Shown: piece after piece, positions 45,500 through 57,092 of the stretch
How positions within the stretch are numbered: position 1 is the first letter of the stretch
Layout: every line of letters begins with the position of its first letter
Assembly (NCBI GenBank): GCA_947471745.1
Contig: CANJKZ010000092.1
Coordinates: 2,108,001 to 2,172,000 of the forward strand
Direction: 5' to 3'
From: Closterium sp. Naga37s-1
Lineage: Eukaryota; Streptophyta; Zygnematophyceae; Desmidiales; Closteriaceae
DNA length: 64,000 bases
Position numbers and translations under genes: made by a program
Notes under the pieces: model-generated
What the model was told of the DNA's origin: nothing
Database searches by the model: none
The model's input: the letters and a program-made list of their open reading frames with translations, nothing else

Positions 45500-47413
45500 T
45501 GCGGATATAACTCTAACAACGGGACCTAGACTACGGGAAAGGCACGGGGTGCTAGGGGTGATCTCTGCGTTCCTTAGTTGTTTGCTTGTGTTCACACTAC
45601 TTGCGCAGTCACGGGGAAATCTGGCAAAAGTTTCACTAGCAAAGATTGACAACAATTGTGTGAACAACGCTGGCAATATTGACTACATCAGAGCTAACAA
45701 GCATGCTGGTCGACCTCTAGCGCAGTACGGTCGACAGCGATCCAGCGTTGCAAAGCTCGCACCGCTCCAGCGCTGCAGAGAAGCGGCTTGCCAACGTTGC
45801 AAGTCCACGGTGTGCCAACGCTGCACAAAGTTGCACCCGCATGACAACGGTTGGTGCACCATGCCTTGTCATGTGCACAGCGCAGACGCCTGTTGGGTGC
45901 AAATTCACATTGCACGACATCCTGCCGTCTGTTTGTATGAGTTTGCGTGTGCGAATGCATCTGTGTGTGAATGGAATGTTCGTGTGCTTTCGCAATTTTT
46001 GCTTGAAGCATTTGCAGATACTCGCGCAATGTGCGCTTCGGCACAACATTGTACGCGCTATGAACAGTGCAAGCAGAAAGGACGAGCTCGCAAAGGAACC
46101 CAAGATGCAAGCTTTGCAGTTCGGTTCATTTGGATGCGCAGATTCAACTATATCCAACTCGAAATTGTACTGTTTTGTTTTGCTGACTATAGTGTAGCAG
46201 GGCAGGCACTATAGGGGTTCAATTAGCCTGAAGGTTGGAAGTTGTTTGTCTGTATCTGCATGCTACACGGCCAGGGGAAACCAGCGGAACCAGCATTTGG
46301 CTGGTTGAGCAAAGACAAAACAGGTTCTGTTTTTAGGACCTGAACTTGGTTGTTGTTTTCCCAGGTTGGAAAAACAGAACCAGAGGTTGTTTACCAATCT
46401 ACCACCTGCTGTTTTGTCCAGCCAGGTTGGTTCTGTTGCTTGGAATTATTGGGGATCATCCCTGGTTGTTCCCAGGTTGATTCCCAAGGTCCTTGCTATC
46501 TAGATCTATTTATTCCTTCTCTGTTTGTACCTGGATATAGTGAAATTGATTCAAGCGAATTCCTTCCTTGCTGGAATTTCGTTTCTACGCGGTGCGATGG
46601 CAGAATGCTACCGAGTCAACGCTAGCACGTTAGCACTACGACGCTAGGCAAACGCTGTCTGAGCCATAACTTTGTAATGGCAGAACTTTTCGTGAGGCAA
46701 CTTGGCTCATTTTAAAGCTCTTGGAGCGAGCTTCGATATAGCAAATTCTCAGCTTAATCCTATCGACGGCCTGCACGATACGCAACGCGACGATTAAGGT
46801 ATTCTTGCTAATTTGGCTAAGTCATTCTTGACTCCTCTCTCTACAAACTCGGACCCGAGGATAGGGGCTGGTCTTGTACCAGGCACCCAAGGACCCTTGG
46901 AGGTGACCTCGAGGAGAGGTTTTAAGTTTGATTAAGTCATAATAGCCTGAGTTAATTAGGCCCTTACACGAACAACGCCAAGCTGAGAACAAGCCAGCGA
47001 CTGCGCACACGAGCCACGTCGACCTCGGGATATCACTTCCGATGTCAGCCTTGCAGAATCCTCTTGGGCGACTCTTGCGCACCCCGCAGTGCCCGTCGCC
47101 CGGGTAACTGAGTCGACCGGGTGGACGCCACCAGGTCGGCGGATTCCCAGGTCGGCGTCCTGGTGCCCAGGTCGGCGTCCAGACGCCCTGGTCGGCGTCC
47201 AGGCGCTCAGGACGCCCAGGTCTGTGTCCAGGCGCCCAGGACGCCGTCCAAACGCCCTGGTCGGCGTCCAGGCGCCCATGACGGCGTCCTCTTGCTCGGC
47301 GCCCTCCAGCCCGGCGCCCTCACTATAACTAATCGGCTGTGCTCCCCGCACACCCGACTGCGAAGTCGGCTCCGCCCAAGCGAGGACGGGGCCAACCACA
47401 ACTCCCGTTGACA
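45500..47413 (-). repeat. Family A LTR, minus strand, split by a nested solo LTR
   Basis: Read on the minus strand it starts TGTCAACGGGAG (at 47413) and ends ATATCCGCA (at 45500), the same ends as the solo LTR at 55928-57092. A family B solo LTR (45891-46974) is nested in it. Without that insert the LTR is about 825 bp. Its middle (about 47120-47290) is filled by a GTCGGCGTCC-type minisatellite. A polypurine tract (CGGCAGGGGAG on the minus strand) precedes it, so it is the 3' LTR of an element whose body is mostly lost. Confidence 0.8.
45891..46974 (+). mobile_element. Family B solo LTR (1,084 bp) nested in a family A LTR
   Basis: A solo LTR begins TGTTGGGTGC and ends CGAACA, flanked by a perfect 5-bp duplication, ACGCC (45886-45890 and 46975-46979). 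It carries about 600 bp (46096-46694) that the shorter copy at 44731-45223 lacks; either that copy lost it or this one gained it. No second insertion signature is visible at the edges of the extra segment. Confidence 0.85.
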
Positions 47414-47510
47414 CTCCCCTGCCGCGTTTACGCTTGGGCCCCCCAGCCCACACGGTAGCACCACTTGGAGAATAGCCCATCGGTGTGTACGCAAAAATGT
47501 GAAAATGCGG
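47414..47510 (-). other. Family A internal 3' remnant with polypurine tract
   Basis: CGGCAGGGGAG (minus strand, 47414-47424) and the adjoining bases resemble the sequence before the family A LTR at 59588. Beyond about 47510 the similarity ends. Confidence 0.65.
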
Positions 47511-47524
47511 TTGTCTGAAGGGAA

Positions 47525-47564
47525 GGGGGGGAGGGGGGGGGGGGGGGGGGGGGAGTGGGGGGGG
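47525..47564 (+). repeat. Long interrupted guanine run
   Basis: About 40 bp is almost only G, broken by single A or T bases. It could form quadruplexes and its exact length is likely to be unreliable in sequencing. Confidence 0.9.
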
Positions 47565-47569
47565 TTGTT

Positions 47570-48309
47570 CTAGGGTTGACATCTGCTACGTAAATGATTG
47601 TTCACAAAGGACATTGCCTGACCCGTTTTTGCAAGTGGTTTACTGCCTGGTAACTGTCGTGAACTAACAAAAACTCTCGTTTACTGTGCGATTCTGTGTT
47701 GCGGTAATTCTCAATGTTCGGATTCACCCCGTCGATGGGCGAAAAATGGCGTTCGTCTGCAGTGCTTGAAGTTTGTTGCCGTGTCACTGTTCACTTGCCC
47801 ATAAACCCAGGATTCTTGCACATTTACACTGTGTAACGATTTCTGTGCAAGGGAGCGTGAAGCGGGAAGCGATTTTACCGCCATAAATTGAACGGAGATC
47901 GGAGACTTTGATCAGACGGCGGAAGCAAAACTGAACAGTGTGAAAAGGTGGTGGCTTAGAATGCCACGTGTAGTGCCTCTCGCGTTATAGAATTGTCGAC
48001 TTCGAAGAATGTTACAGTCGAACTTGACTGTACTCTCATAAACTGTTCTACAGTTGTTGCATATATTTGACTACAATTGTGTATCTCTTATCCGTTCTGT
48101 GCTTCTTTAAGTTGGGGTAGCTATAGCATCTGCGTAATCTCGTACATAAATTATGTTTGAAACTTCATATTTGATCATATTAGATTGATATTGGCGTGTC
48201 CACCAACAAACGTCACTCGCCTAAAACGACAATTTGTAGCATCGATGGAAGGCATACTTCTGATGATATATCTAGTAATAAGACACCGCATTAAAAATAA
48301 AAACTCAAG
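47570..48309. other. Unassigned stretch, no gene seen
   Basis: About 740 bp of mixed-composition, more AT-rich DNA. I see no transposon motif, tandem structure, RNA gene or convincing open frame. It may be host intergenic DNA or a transposon too old to recognise. Confidence 0.5.
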
Positions 48310-49866
48310 GTTAAAACAACACCATATAGCGCCGATGCCTATCGTTGATCATATCTGGTCCGTTCTGCGCACGGACGCTTGTCTATCTATCCAAATCAGT
48401 TGCGAATGTTCTCAAACCCGGACAGCCACACCTAGATACATAGCAGTGGCTATTGGTACAAAGAAATGGGAGTTAAAACAAGGGACGGGGCTCTAAACTG
48501 CTGGTAGAGTGTTAACTTCCTATCCTTGAACAGATTTGGTCCGTTCTGCTCACCGACACTTGTCTACCTACCCAAATCAGTTGCGAATGATCTCAAACCC
48601 AGACAGCCTCACCTAGATACATAGGAGATGCTATTGGTACAAAGAAACGGGAGTTTAAACAAGTGACGGGGCACTAAACTTCTGATAGTGTGTTGACTGG
48701 CTATCATTGAACAGATTTGACCCGTTCTGCGCACTGACGCTTGTCTACCTATCCAAATCAGTTGCGAATGATCGCAAACCCGGACAGCCTCGCCTAGATA
48801 TATATTAGAGGCTATTGGTACAAAGAAACGGGAGTTAAAACGGGTGACGGGGCACCAAACTGCTGACAGTGTGTTGACTGGCTATCCTTGATCAGATTTG
48901 ACCAGTTCTGCGCATCGACGCTTGTCTACCTATCCAAATCAGTTGCGAATGATCTCAAACCCGGACAGCCTCACATAGATACGAAGTAGAGGCTATTGGT
49001 ACAAAGAAACGGGAGTTTAAACGAGTGACGGGACACTAAACTGCTGATAGTGTGTTGATTGGCGATCGTTATCATATATGATCCGTTCTGCGCACGGACG
49101 CTTGTCTACCTATCCAAATCAGTTGCGAATGATCTCAAACCCGGACAGCCACACCTAGATACATATCAGAGGCTATTGGTAAAAAGAAACGGGAGCTAAA
49201 ACAAGGGGCGGGGCTCTAAACTGCTGGTAGTGTGTTGACTGCCTATCCTTGAACAGATTTGGTCTGTTCTGCGCACCGACGCTTGTCTATCTATCCAAAT
49301 CAGTTGCGAATGATCTCAAACCCGGACAGCCTCACCTAGATACATAGGAGAGGCTATTGGTACAAAGCAATGGGAGTTTAAACGAGTGACGGGGCACTAA
49401 ACTGCTGATAGTGTGTTGACTGGCTATCTTTGAACAGATTTGACCCGTTCTGCGCACCGACGCTTGTCTACCTATCCAAATCAGTTGCGAATGATCTCAA
49501 AACCGGACAGCCCCACCTAGATACGTAGTAGAGGCTATTGGTATAAAGAGATGGGAGTTAAAATAGGGGACGCGGCTCTAAACCGTAATAGTAACATGAC
49601 TGGCTATCCTTGAACAGATTTGACCTGTTCTACGTACGCACGGTTGTCTACCTATCCAAATCAGTTGCAAATGATCTCAAACCCGGACATCCTCACATTG
49701 ATACATAGTAGAGGCTACTGGTACAAAGAAACGGGAGTTAAAATAAAGAAGGGGGAGTGAACTGCTAATAGTGACATGACTGGCTATCCTGATACAGATT
49801 TGACCAGTTCTGCCCACGATCGCTTGTTTACCTATCTAAATCAACCGCGAATGATCTCAAACCCAC
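48310..49866 (+). repeat. 180-181 bp tandem repeat array, nine copies
   Basis: The core CCGTTCTG or a one-base variant recurs at 48360, 48541, 48722, 48902, 49083, 49264, 49445, 49625 and 49805, spacings of 180-181 bp. Between them are the conserved blocks AAATCAGTTGCGAATGATCT, CCGGACAGCC, GAGGCTATTGGTACAAAG and GTGTTGACTGGCTATC. The first copy is the most diverged and the last is cut short after about 60 bp. Composition is far more balanced than the 34-bp satellite. Monomer length is close to one nucleosome plus linker, as in many centromeric satellites, but nine copies alone do not show centromere function. Confidence 0.9.
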
Positions 49867-51331
49867 CTGAAGCAAGCTTTCCACAAACCACCAATTTGCC
49901 AGCCAATCGCCATCAGCAAGTCCTACCTTATCCACACACAGCAGCATTTAAGCACGTCCTCTTCACCCCTCCTCTACCCAGCCATTCATGTTTATTTTCT
50001 CGTCCAACCAACACCAGAGTTAGTCGACCTTAGCTTAGCTTCACGAGCAAAACGTGACCTCCTGAGGTCATGTTTGAAGCACTCTTCCAGAAAGGAGTTT
50101 ATTTTCAGGTGAGTTGATTCGTCGTCGTTGCGCACTACCGTTTATTTTCTTCGTCGTCGTTGCGCCCTACCGTTTTATTTCTGTAATACTTCTTCAATAG
50201 GGCGTAGATGTTCATTTGTGAGTAATTTCAACTTACCATCTCCGTATCGTGTTTGTTCCAGGTTCATTTTACGACCTCGTGCGCTGCTAATCTATTGTTT
50301 TGGCTTCACCAGAGGTGCATATCATTGTTGGGTGGGTTACAAGGAGTACATGTTTGCTGGGCACTTAATTTTTCTTAACAGTGAGTCCATTTTGTTCTAG
50401 ATGTGAACAGGTTAACCCCACGATCTGTGGCGACTGCATTCCGCATGCCTTTGCGTGCGTCAATTGTTTGCACTAAACTGTGAATGTTTAGTTTCAGTGT
50501 TCTGTGTGTTTTCGTGTTGGCTTTGTGAAATGGTGCAGAGAGTTGACGCTGATTGCCATATCTTATTTGCAGTTTAACAAAGTAGGATTGGCTGAGTAGG
50601 ATGAGCCTATCGTACTTGTGACACTATTGGCAGGAGTAATGTTCATGGTAGGATTTGTTGCAAAGCAATGTCCGCTTGTAATTTGCTTTTAATATAAAAA
50701 ACCCTTTTCCAATAATTCCGAAATTGAAGTTGCAACAAACGATATTAGAGAGCGTCAATAAAGAAACAAACTATTACCAAATCCAGTGGTTTTCCTGTAA
50801 AATCGAAAATGAGCTTTTGAATTCCAATCCGCGCGCGCTTCGGAAACTTTATGGACAATCTGGTCTATTTTCTACAATTGATTAGTTTAGTGTACTACGT
50901 GTTACTCTGGGTAACTCGTTGTTCAAAGCAATAGGTTACGGTTACGATTCGTCTTACTGTGATTTCGGCGACCTGACGTGGTACCCTACTGTAAGGTTGT
51001 CAACGACTGTACACGGCTTAGAATGACCGTTTACGGACTGAAACATGGGTCCTGGTTGATCGCCAACTCACCCACCCTGGTTACCTGGTAGTCAGCTTAG
51101 TGACACAAATTGCTGTACGTGGCGATATCTACCCATTCGCGCCAGTAACGCAAGTGCTACAGCGGTACTCCACATCGGTCGTTTACAGAGCTCTACATGG
51201 GGCCCAGTTTTTGATACACAATCGGCTGAACGCCAATCCATATACGGGGCACTTGGCAAACAGCGATGCATACAGGTAAACAATGTCTCGGTCACCCTAA
51301 ACAGCCGAAAACAAAGCCTGATTGATTGCGA
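49867..51331. other. Unassigned stretch, possible remnant of a transcribed region
   Basis: About 1.46 kb of AT-richer DNA between the 180-bp array and the family A copia remnant. A pyrimidine-rich segment (about 49880-50020) is followed at 50109/50110 by a good splice-donor-like CAG then GTGAGT, a 32-bp imperfect direct repeat (about 50118-50181), and an acceptor-like TTTGTTCCAG near 50250-50261. No protein of recognisable family is encoded. It could be the 5' end of a host transcript, a decayed element, or chance. Confidence 0.3.
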
Positions 51332-54300
51332 TGTGCACACAACACACAGCACGCCGGTCACCGCACCAGCCATGCAAGGAGGCATGGCACATACCGCTGC
51401 ACGTCATCGTCACCGTTGCCGACGTCGGCCAGGCGCACTTGGCCGATCGCAACGGAGCACCGGTTGAAGGCTGGAAAGTGCAGCGCCTTCGTCAGGAAGT
51501 CAGCCGGCTGCTCGGTGGTCGGGATGTACGTCAGCGTGAACTTCGCACGCTTCATTATGTGCAGCAGACAGGCGTGTCGCCGCTCCATGTGCTTGAGGTT
51601 GCCCGTCAACCCCATGCCCTCGGCGACCGTGATGGCCGACTTGTTGTCCACACGAAGGACAGTCGGCGTCCCGGCGTCCAGCTGCCGGAACTCTGCAAGC
51701 GAAGGCGGCGTCCCTCCTTGCCGGCTGCAGTGGTCGCCATGTACTCCGACTCGCTCGACGACAACGTCGCGCACTTGACGCGCTGGCTCGACCAGGAGAC
51801 TGCGGCTCCTCTGTAGACGAACACACCGCCCGTGCTCGTCCGGTTCTGCTTGTCGCCGACGTCGTCAGCGTCCACGTAGCTGACCAGCTTCAGCGACTCT
51901 GGTCCACCGCCGAACTCCAAGGCGGTGTCACGAGTGTTGTTGGCGAGGTAGGCGAGGCAGCGATCGACCTCACGCCAGTGCTGATCGCTCCTCACCGTGA
52001 GGCCGCTCCCCAGCTTGCTGCAGGCGAAGGCAATGTCCGGCCTCGTCGTCGTCGCCGCGAACTGCAGCGAGCCGACCTTCTGCCGGTACTCCTCCTCCTC
52101 GCGCTCCTGGGCCTCCTCGTCGTCGAGCGTCAGTTCGGCGTAGGCGTCGACGGAGACCGGCGTCTTCGGGACTCGACCGCCCTGCTCCTCGTCGATGAAA
52201 CGCCTGCGCAGCTTGTCGGCGTAGCTCTACTGGTGTAGCCACAACTTCCTCGCCGGTCTGTTGCGCACGATCTCCAGCCCGAGGCACTTCTCCACCGGCG
52301 AGATCTCGCGCAGCTCGAAGGTGGCCTCCAGCAGCTCCTTCAGCATCGCGGTGCTGCTGCTGGCGGCGAGCAAGTCATGGACGTAGACCAGCACCCAGCA
52401 GTCCACTTCGTCGTCGCCGACCTTGAAGTAAAGAGCCTCGTCGACCTGGCTCTTCTTCCAGCCGGCGCCCATCAGCACGGCATCGAGCGCCCTGTACCAT
52501 AGCAGCGGCGACTGCTTCAGCCCATACAGGCTCATCAGCAGCTTGCACACCCGGCCGGTCCCGTCGTTGTAGTAGTCCGACTGGTACATGTACAGCACCC
52601 GGTTGAGCTTGCTCTGCAGGAAGGCGTTCTTCATATCGAGCTGGATTAGGTTGAGGTCGAGGACGGCGGCGATGCTGCGGAAGATCCTCAGCGTGGCGTA
52701 GCTGCTCACCGGCGCATACGTCTCGTCGTAGTCGGCGCCGTACACCTGCGTGAAGCCCTTCACGACCAGCCTCGCCTTCACCCGAGCGACCGTATCATCG
52801 ACGCGGTACTTGGTCATCAGCACCCACCGGTTCTTCATGATGTTCACCCCGCGTGGGCGTTCGACCAGCTCCCAGGTACCCATGCCGATGAGGCTGTGGA
52901 TGTCCTCGTCCATGGCGGCCTTCACCGCCTTGCCCTTCCAGCTCGCCAATGCCTCCTTCACCGTTATCGCCGCGATGTCCTAGTGGTGCTCGGGGTCGGC
53001 GTGCATGTCGCTGTCGGTGGACTGCTCGGCGCTCGACTGCTCCCCTCCATCGTCACCGGCTTCGCTGCCCTCGACGTCCTGTTGCACCAAAGTCGGCGTC
53101 CCTGCCGACTTCTCCCCTGTCATCTGCTCCCCTGTCGGTGGCTTCTCTGCTAGCTGGTCGCCGACTTCTCCTTGGTCGGCTTCGCTGCTAGCTGCTGCCC
53201 TGTCGGCGGCTTCTCTGACGCAACCTTTTTCACCAACTGCAGCAAAGTCGGCTGCTCCTCCTCGGCCTGCTGCTCCCCTGTCATTGGCGTCTCTCCCACG
53301 CCAACTGGCTCGACGTCACATCGGCCACCGGCAATGCTCTTGGCCGGCGCCACAGGCGACGCCCCACTGCTCCCCTCACCGCCGCTGGCCGACGTCGATG
53401 TCGGCTCACGCAAGTCAGCTACAAGGGGTAGGGCAGGAGGGGCAGGGGAAGGGAAAGGAGGGCGGACGGCCTCGGCGTCCTCATCGGCAAGCTCACCGAC
53501 CTCGGCGAGCAGCAGGAGCGTCGCCCTCGAGGTGTCCGTCGGCAGGTTGACCCGCGTCCGCCCCGACGCCGGCCCGTGCTCCGACTTCCACACCTCCAAC
53601 GACAGTCTCGTAGAACACCATGTCCGACGTGGTGGCCACCCTTTTGTCGGTGAGGTCCAGGATCTTCCATCCCTTGTACTGACACACCGAGGTGAAGGCC
53701 CCACCTGGCCTTTGGCTTCAGCTTGCCACCACGCTGCTGCTCGGGGATCAGGAACTGCACCATGCAGCCCCACACCCGTGCCAGCGACAAGTCGGGCTTC
53801 TTCCCGGTCAGCATCTGGTACGGCATCGTCCCCGGCGGCAGCGTCGACCTCTCAAGGCAGTTGCGAACCCAGACGGCCTGCCGCAGAGCGAGGTGCCACC
53901 TGGTGCTGCACGCCCATGTGCAGCAGCATTGACCGCACCGACTCCACCACCGTCCGCATCTCCCGCTCCGCCATGCCGTTCTGCTGCGGTGTGTAGGGGC
54001 AGGTGAGGTCATGGACGATCCCTTGCCGTCCACGAAGACGGTGAATTCCTTCCCGAGGAACTCCCCTCCCCCCGATCGGAGCGTAGCATCAACACCGACT
54101 TCTTTGTCTGTCGCTCATCCACCACCAGCCACTTCTCGAACTCCTGCAGCACGTCGGAGTTCTTGGCGACCGGCTTCACCCACACGTAGTGAGTCTTGCG
54201 GTCCTTCAGCAGCAAGAAGTACAGGCTGCCAAGGCAGCCACACAGAACGGCCCGCACAGGTCGATGTGTACGAGGGCGAGGGCGTCCTCGGCGTCGGAAC

Positions 54301-54960
54301 CCTTGTCAGGGTAGGTGTGCTGCGCCAGCTCCCTGCCGACGCACGAGACACACGGAGAGTCAGCGCCCGTTGGCGGCTTGATGTCCAGACCGGTGGCGAC
54401 TTCGTGCTTCGCCGAGCTCGTAATGGTGTCGACGCCGACATGTGCAAGCCTGGCGTGCCAGCGTCGACTTCGTCGACTTTGTGATGGCCGGCGTCGACTT
54501 CGTCGCCGAGACGATCGCCCGCAGGGCCACCACCTCCATTGTGGTCGTCGTCGACAGAGTCGTGCAAGGACAAAGGTCGGTGCAGAGGACCCGGCCGGTG
54601 TAGGTTGCCCGACCGAGGACGTCCCCTGCCGCTGAGACGAGCAGCATCCCGTCGCCGTCGTCCTTCAGCTTCACACCGCTCTTCTTCTGCTGGCCGGCTG
54701 ACAGCAAGTTCGCCTTCACGCCCGGGACGTAGAGCACGCCGGGGATGAGCACCTGCTTCTCGGATTCTCCGTGTAGGGCAACAGTGCCGCGGCCCTGGAC
54801 ATTCTGCAGCGCCCCATTGAAGCCCCGGACGTACTTGACGTCGCCGTTCAGCTTCAAGTCGACGAAGGCCTCTTTCGTCCCCATTAGGTGATGTGAGCAG
54901 CCGCTGTCGAGCAGGACCACCGCCAGGTTCGCCTGCACGGCTGCTGCCACTGCCTGGAAG
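51332..54960 (-). mobile_element. Family A copia remnant, minus strand (body only, broken)
   Basis: This is the body of a copia element from the protease to the end of RNase H. On the minus strand the order is protease (DSG near 54885), integrase region (about 53950-54450), a low-complexity linker (about 53150-53560), reverse transcriptase (about 52230-52960) and RNase H (about 51600-52000). There is no gag at the 5' side and no LTR at either end. It is broken, with several breaks (roughly five or more). Similarity to the plus-strand copy beside it runs over nearly the whole length. To the left it stops at about 51332, a little short of where the other copy reaches its LTR. Confidence 0.85.
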
Positions 54961-55927
54961 TCTCAAGCACGTGCGCGGCTTCAATGGGGCGCTGCAGGAC
55001 GTCCAAGGCCGAGGCACTGTCGCCCCACAAGGAGTAGCCGGGAAGCAGGTGCTCATCCCTGACGTGCTCTACGTCCCGGGCGTGCAGGCGAACCTGCTAT
55101 CCGCCGGCCAGTCGAATGAGAACGGCGTGAAGCTGCAGGACGACGGTGACGGGATGCTCCTCTTCTCGGCGGCGGGGAACGTTCTCATTCGGGCGACGTA
55201 CACCGGCCGGGTCCTCTGCACCGACCTTCGTCCCTGCTTTGCGATGTTGATGTCGACCACGACGGAGACGGTGGCTCTGCGAGCGATCGTCTCAGCGGTG
55301 ACGTCGACGCCGGCCAGGTGGCACGCGAGGCTTGCTCACGTCGGCGTTGACACCATCACGAGCTCGGCAAAGCACGAGGTCGCCACCGGCCTGGAGATCA
55401 AGCCGTCGGCCGGCACCGACGCTCCGTGTGTCTCGTGCGTCGGCGGTAAGCTGGCGCGGCACACCTTCCCCAACAAGGGCTTTGACGCCGATTACGCCCT
55501 GGCTGTCGTGCACATCGACTTGTGCGAGCCGTTTCGGGTGGCTGCCAAGGAAGGGAGCCTGTACTTTTTGCTTCTGAAGGACCGCAAGACCCGCTTCGTG
55601 GACCGCAAGACCGCAAGACCTGACCTGCCCGTACACCCCGCAGCAAAACGGCATGGCAGAGCGGAAGATGCGGACGGTGGTGGAGTCGGTGCGAACGATG
55701 CTGCTGCACATGGGCGTGCAGCACCATTGGTGGCACCTCGCTCTGCGGCAGGCCGTCTGGGTTCGCAACTGCCTGGAGAGGTCGACTCTGCCGACGGGGA
55801 CGACGCCGCACCAGCTGCTGACCGACCTGACGCTGGCCCATGTGTGGGGCTGCATGGCGCAGTTCCTGGTCCCCGAGCAGCAGCGCGGTGGCAAGCTGAA
55901 GCCGAAGGCCAGGTGGGGCCTTCACCT

Positions 55928-57092
55928 TGTCAACGGGAGTTGTTGTTGTCCCTGTCCTCGCTTGGGCGGAGCCGACTTCGTGGTTGGGTGTACGGGAGGT
56001 ACAGCCGACTTGTAGCAGTGGTCGACGGGGTTGGTCAACTTGCACGGGGCCACTGCAATGCCGCCGACTTGGGAAGTCGGCGGCCGACTTCAACTGGTGG
56101 TCGGCGATGTGGCACGTCGACCTGGAAGTCGGCGCCGACTTGCAAGGTCACCGACTTGCAAGGTCACCGACTTGCAAGGTCGCCGACTTGGGAGGTCGCC
56201 GACTTGGGAGGTCGCCGACTTGGGAGGTCGCCGACTTGGGAGGTCGCCGACTTCAAGAGGTCGGCCCGGAAGTTGGCGCCGACTTCAGGGAGGTCGACCT
56301 GGGAAGTCGAGCTGCGGAGGGCGTCGACTTGGTGACGCCGACTTCAGGTAACCGACTTGGGTGGTCGGCTGACGAATGTGCTGGTCGACGTGGAGCTGGT
56401 CGACCAGGAGTGACGTCGACCTGGAGCTGGTCGACCAGGGGTGTGGTCGACCTGGTGAGGTCGACTGGAGGTGGCCGTCGACTTGGGAGGTCGACGGGCA
56501 CATACAGGAGCACCTGGTCGGCGTGGTTGCCCGGTCGACCAGGTTACCTGGGTGACGAGGTTCTGCGGAAGAGTGCGACGGTCGCCCAGGCGATGTTGGC
56601 GAGACTGACCTCGGTGGTGGTATCCCGAGGTCGACGTGGCGGATCAGGTGGAGTCGTCAGCACGAGGATGACACGGTGTGTGCGTTGTGCAGGTGACAAG
56701 GCTTAGCCCGCCAATCATCTGCGAGCACCTGCGAAGTAGGTGCGCTGCTGTTCTGCGGGAGAAACGCTGGCACGCCGTCAACCTGCAGCGTTGGCACGCC
56801 GTCGACTTTGCACCGCTGGAGCGCGGTCGACCAAGTCGTGCTGGAACGCGGTCGACCATGCTGTGCTGGCAGTCGACCGACCTGAATGCTAGCTCTAATG
56901 TAGTCTTGCCATGCCAACTTCATTGTACCATTGTTGTCAACCTTCTCTAGTGAAACTCTTGCCAACTTGCCCCGTGGACTAGCAAGCAGTGTGTGCACTA
57001 GGAAAACGACTAAGGACCAACGAACGCAGAGATCACACGAGCACCGGTGCATAGCCCGTAGTCTAGCTCCCGTTGTAGTAGTTATCTCCGCA
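55928..57092 (+). mobile_element. Family A solo LTR (1,165 bp) nested in a family A body
   Basis: A complete solo LTR begins TGTCAACGGGAG and ends TCTCCGCA, with a perfect 5-bp duplication, CACCT (55923-55927 and 57093-57097). The flanks join into one continuous copia sequence when compared with the minus-strand copy near 53.69 kb, confirming the insertion. It defines the true ends of family A LTRs. It is a recombination product: an element of the same family inserted and its body was lost. Confidence 0.9.
56120..56510 (+). repeat. Minisatellite inside the solo LTR
   Basis: Short units of about 16-17 bp built on GGTCGCCGACTTG and then on GGTCGACTGG-like words repeat here. Other family A LTRs carry different repeats at the same place. 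Confidence 0.75.
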
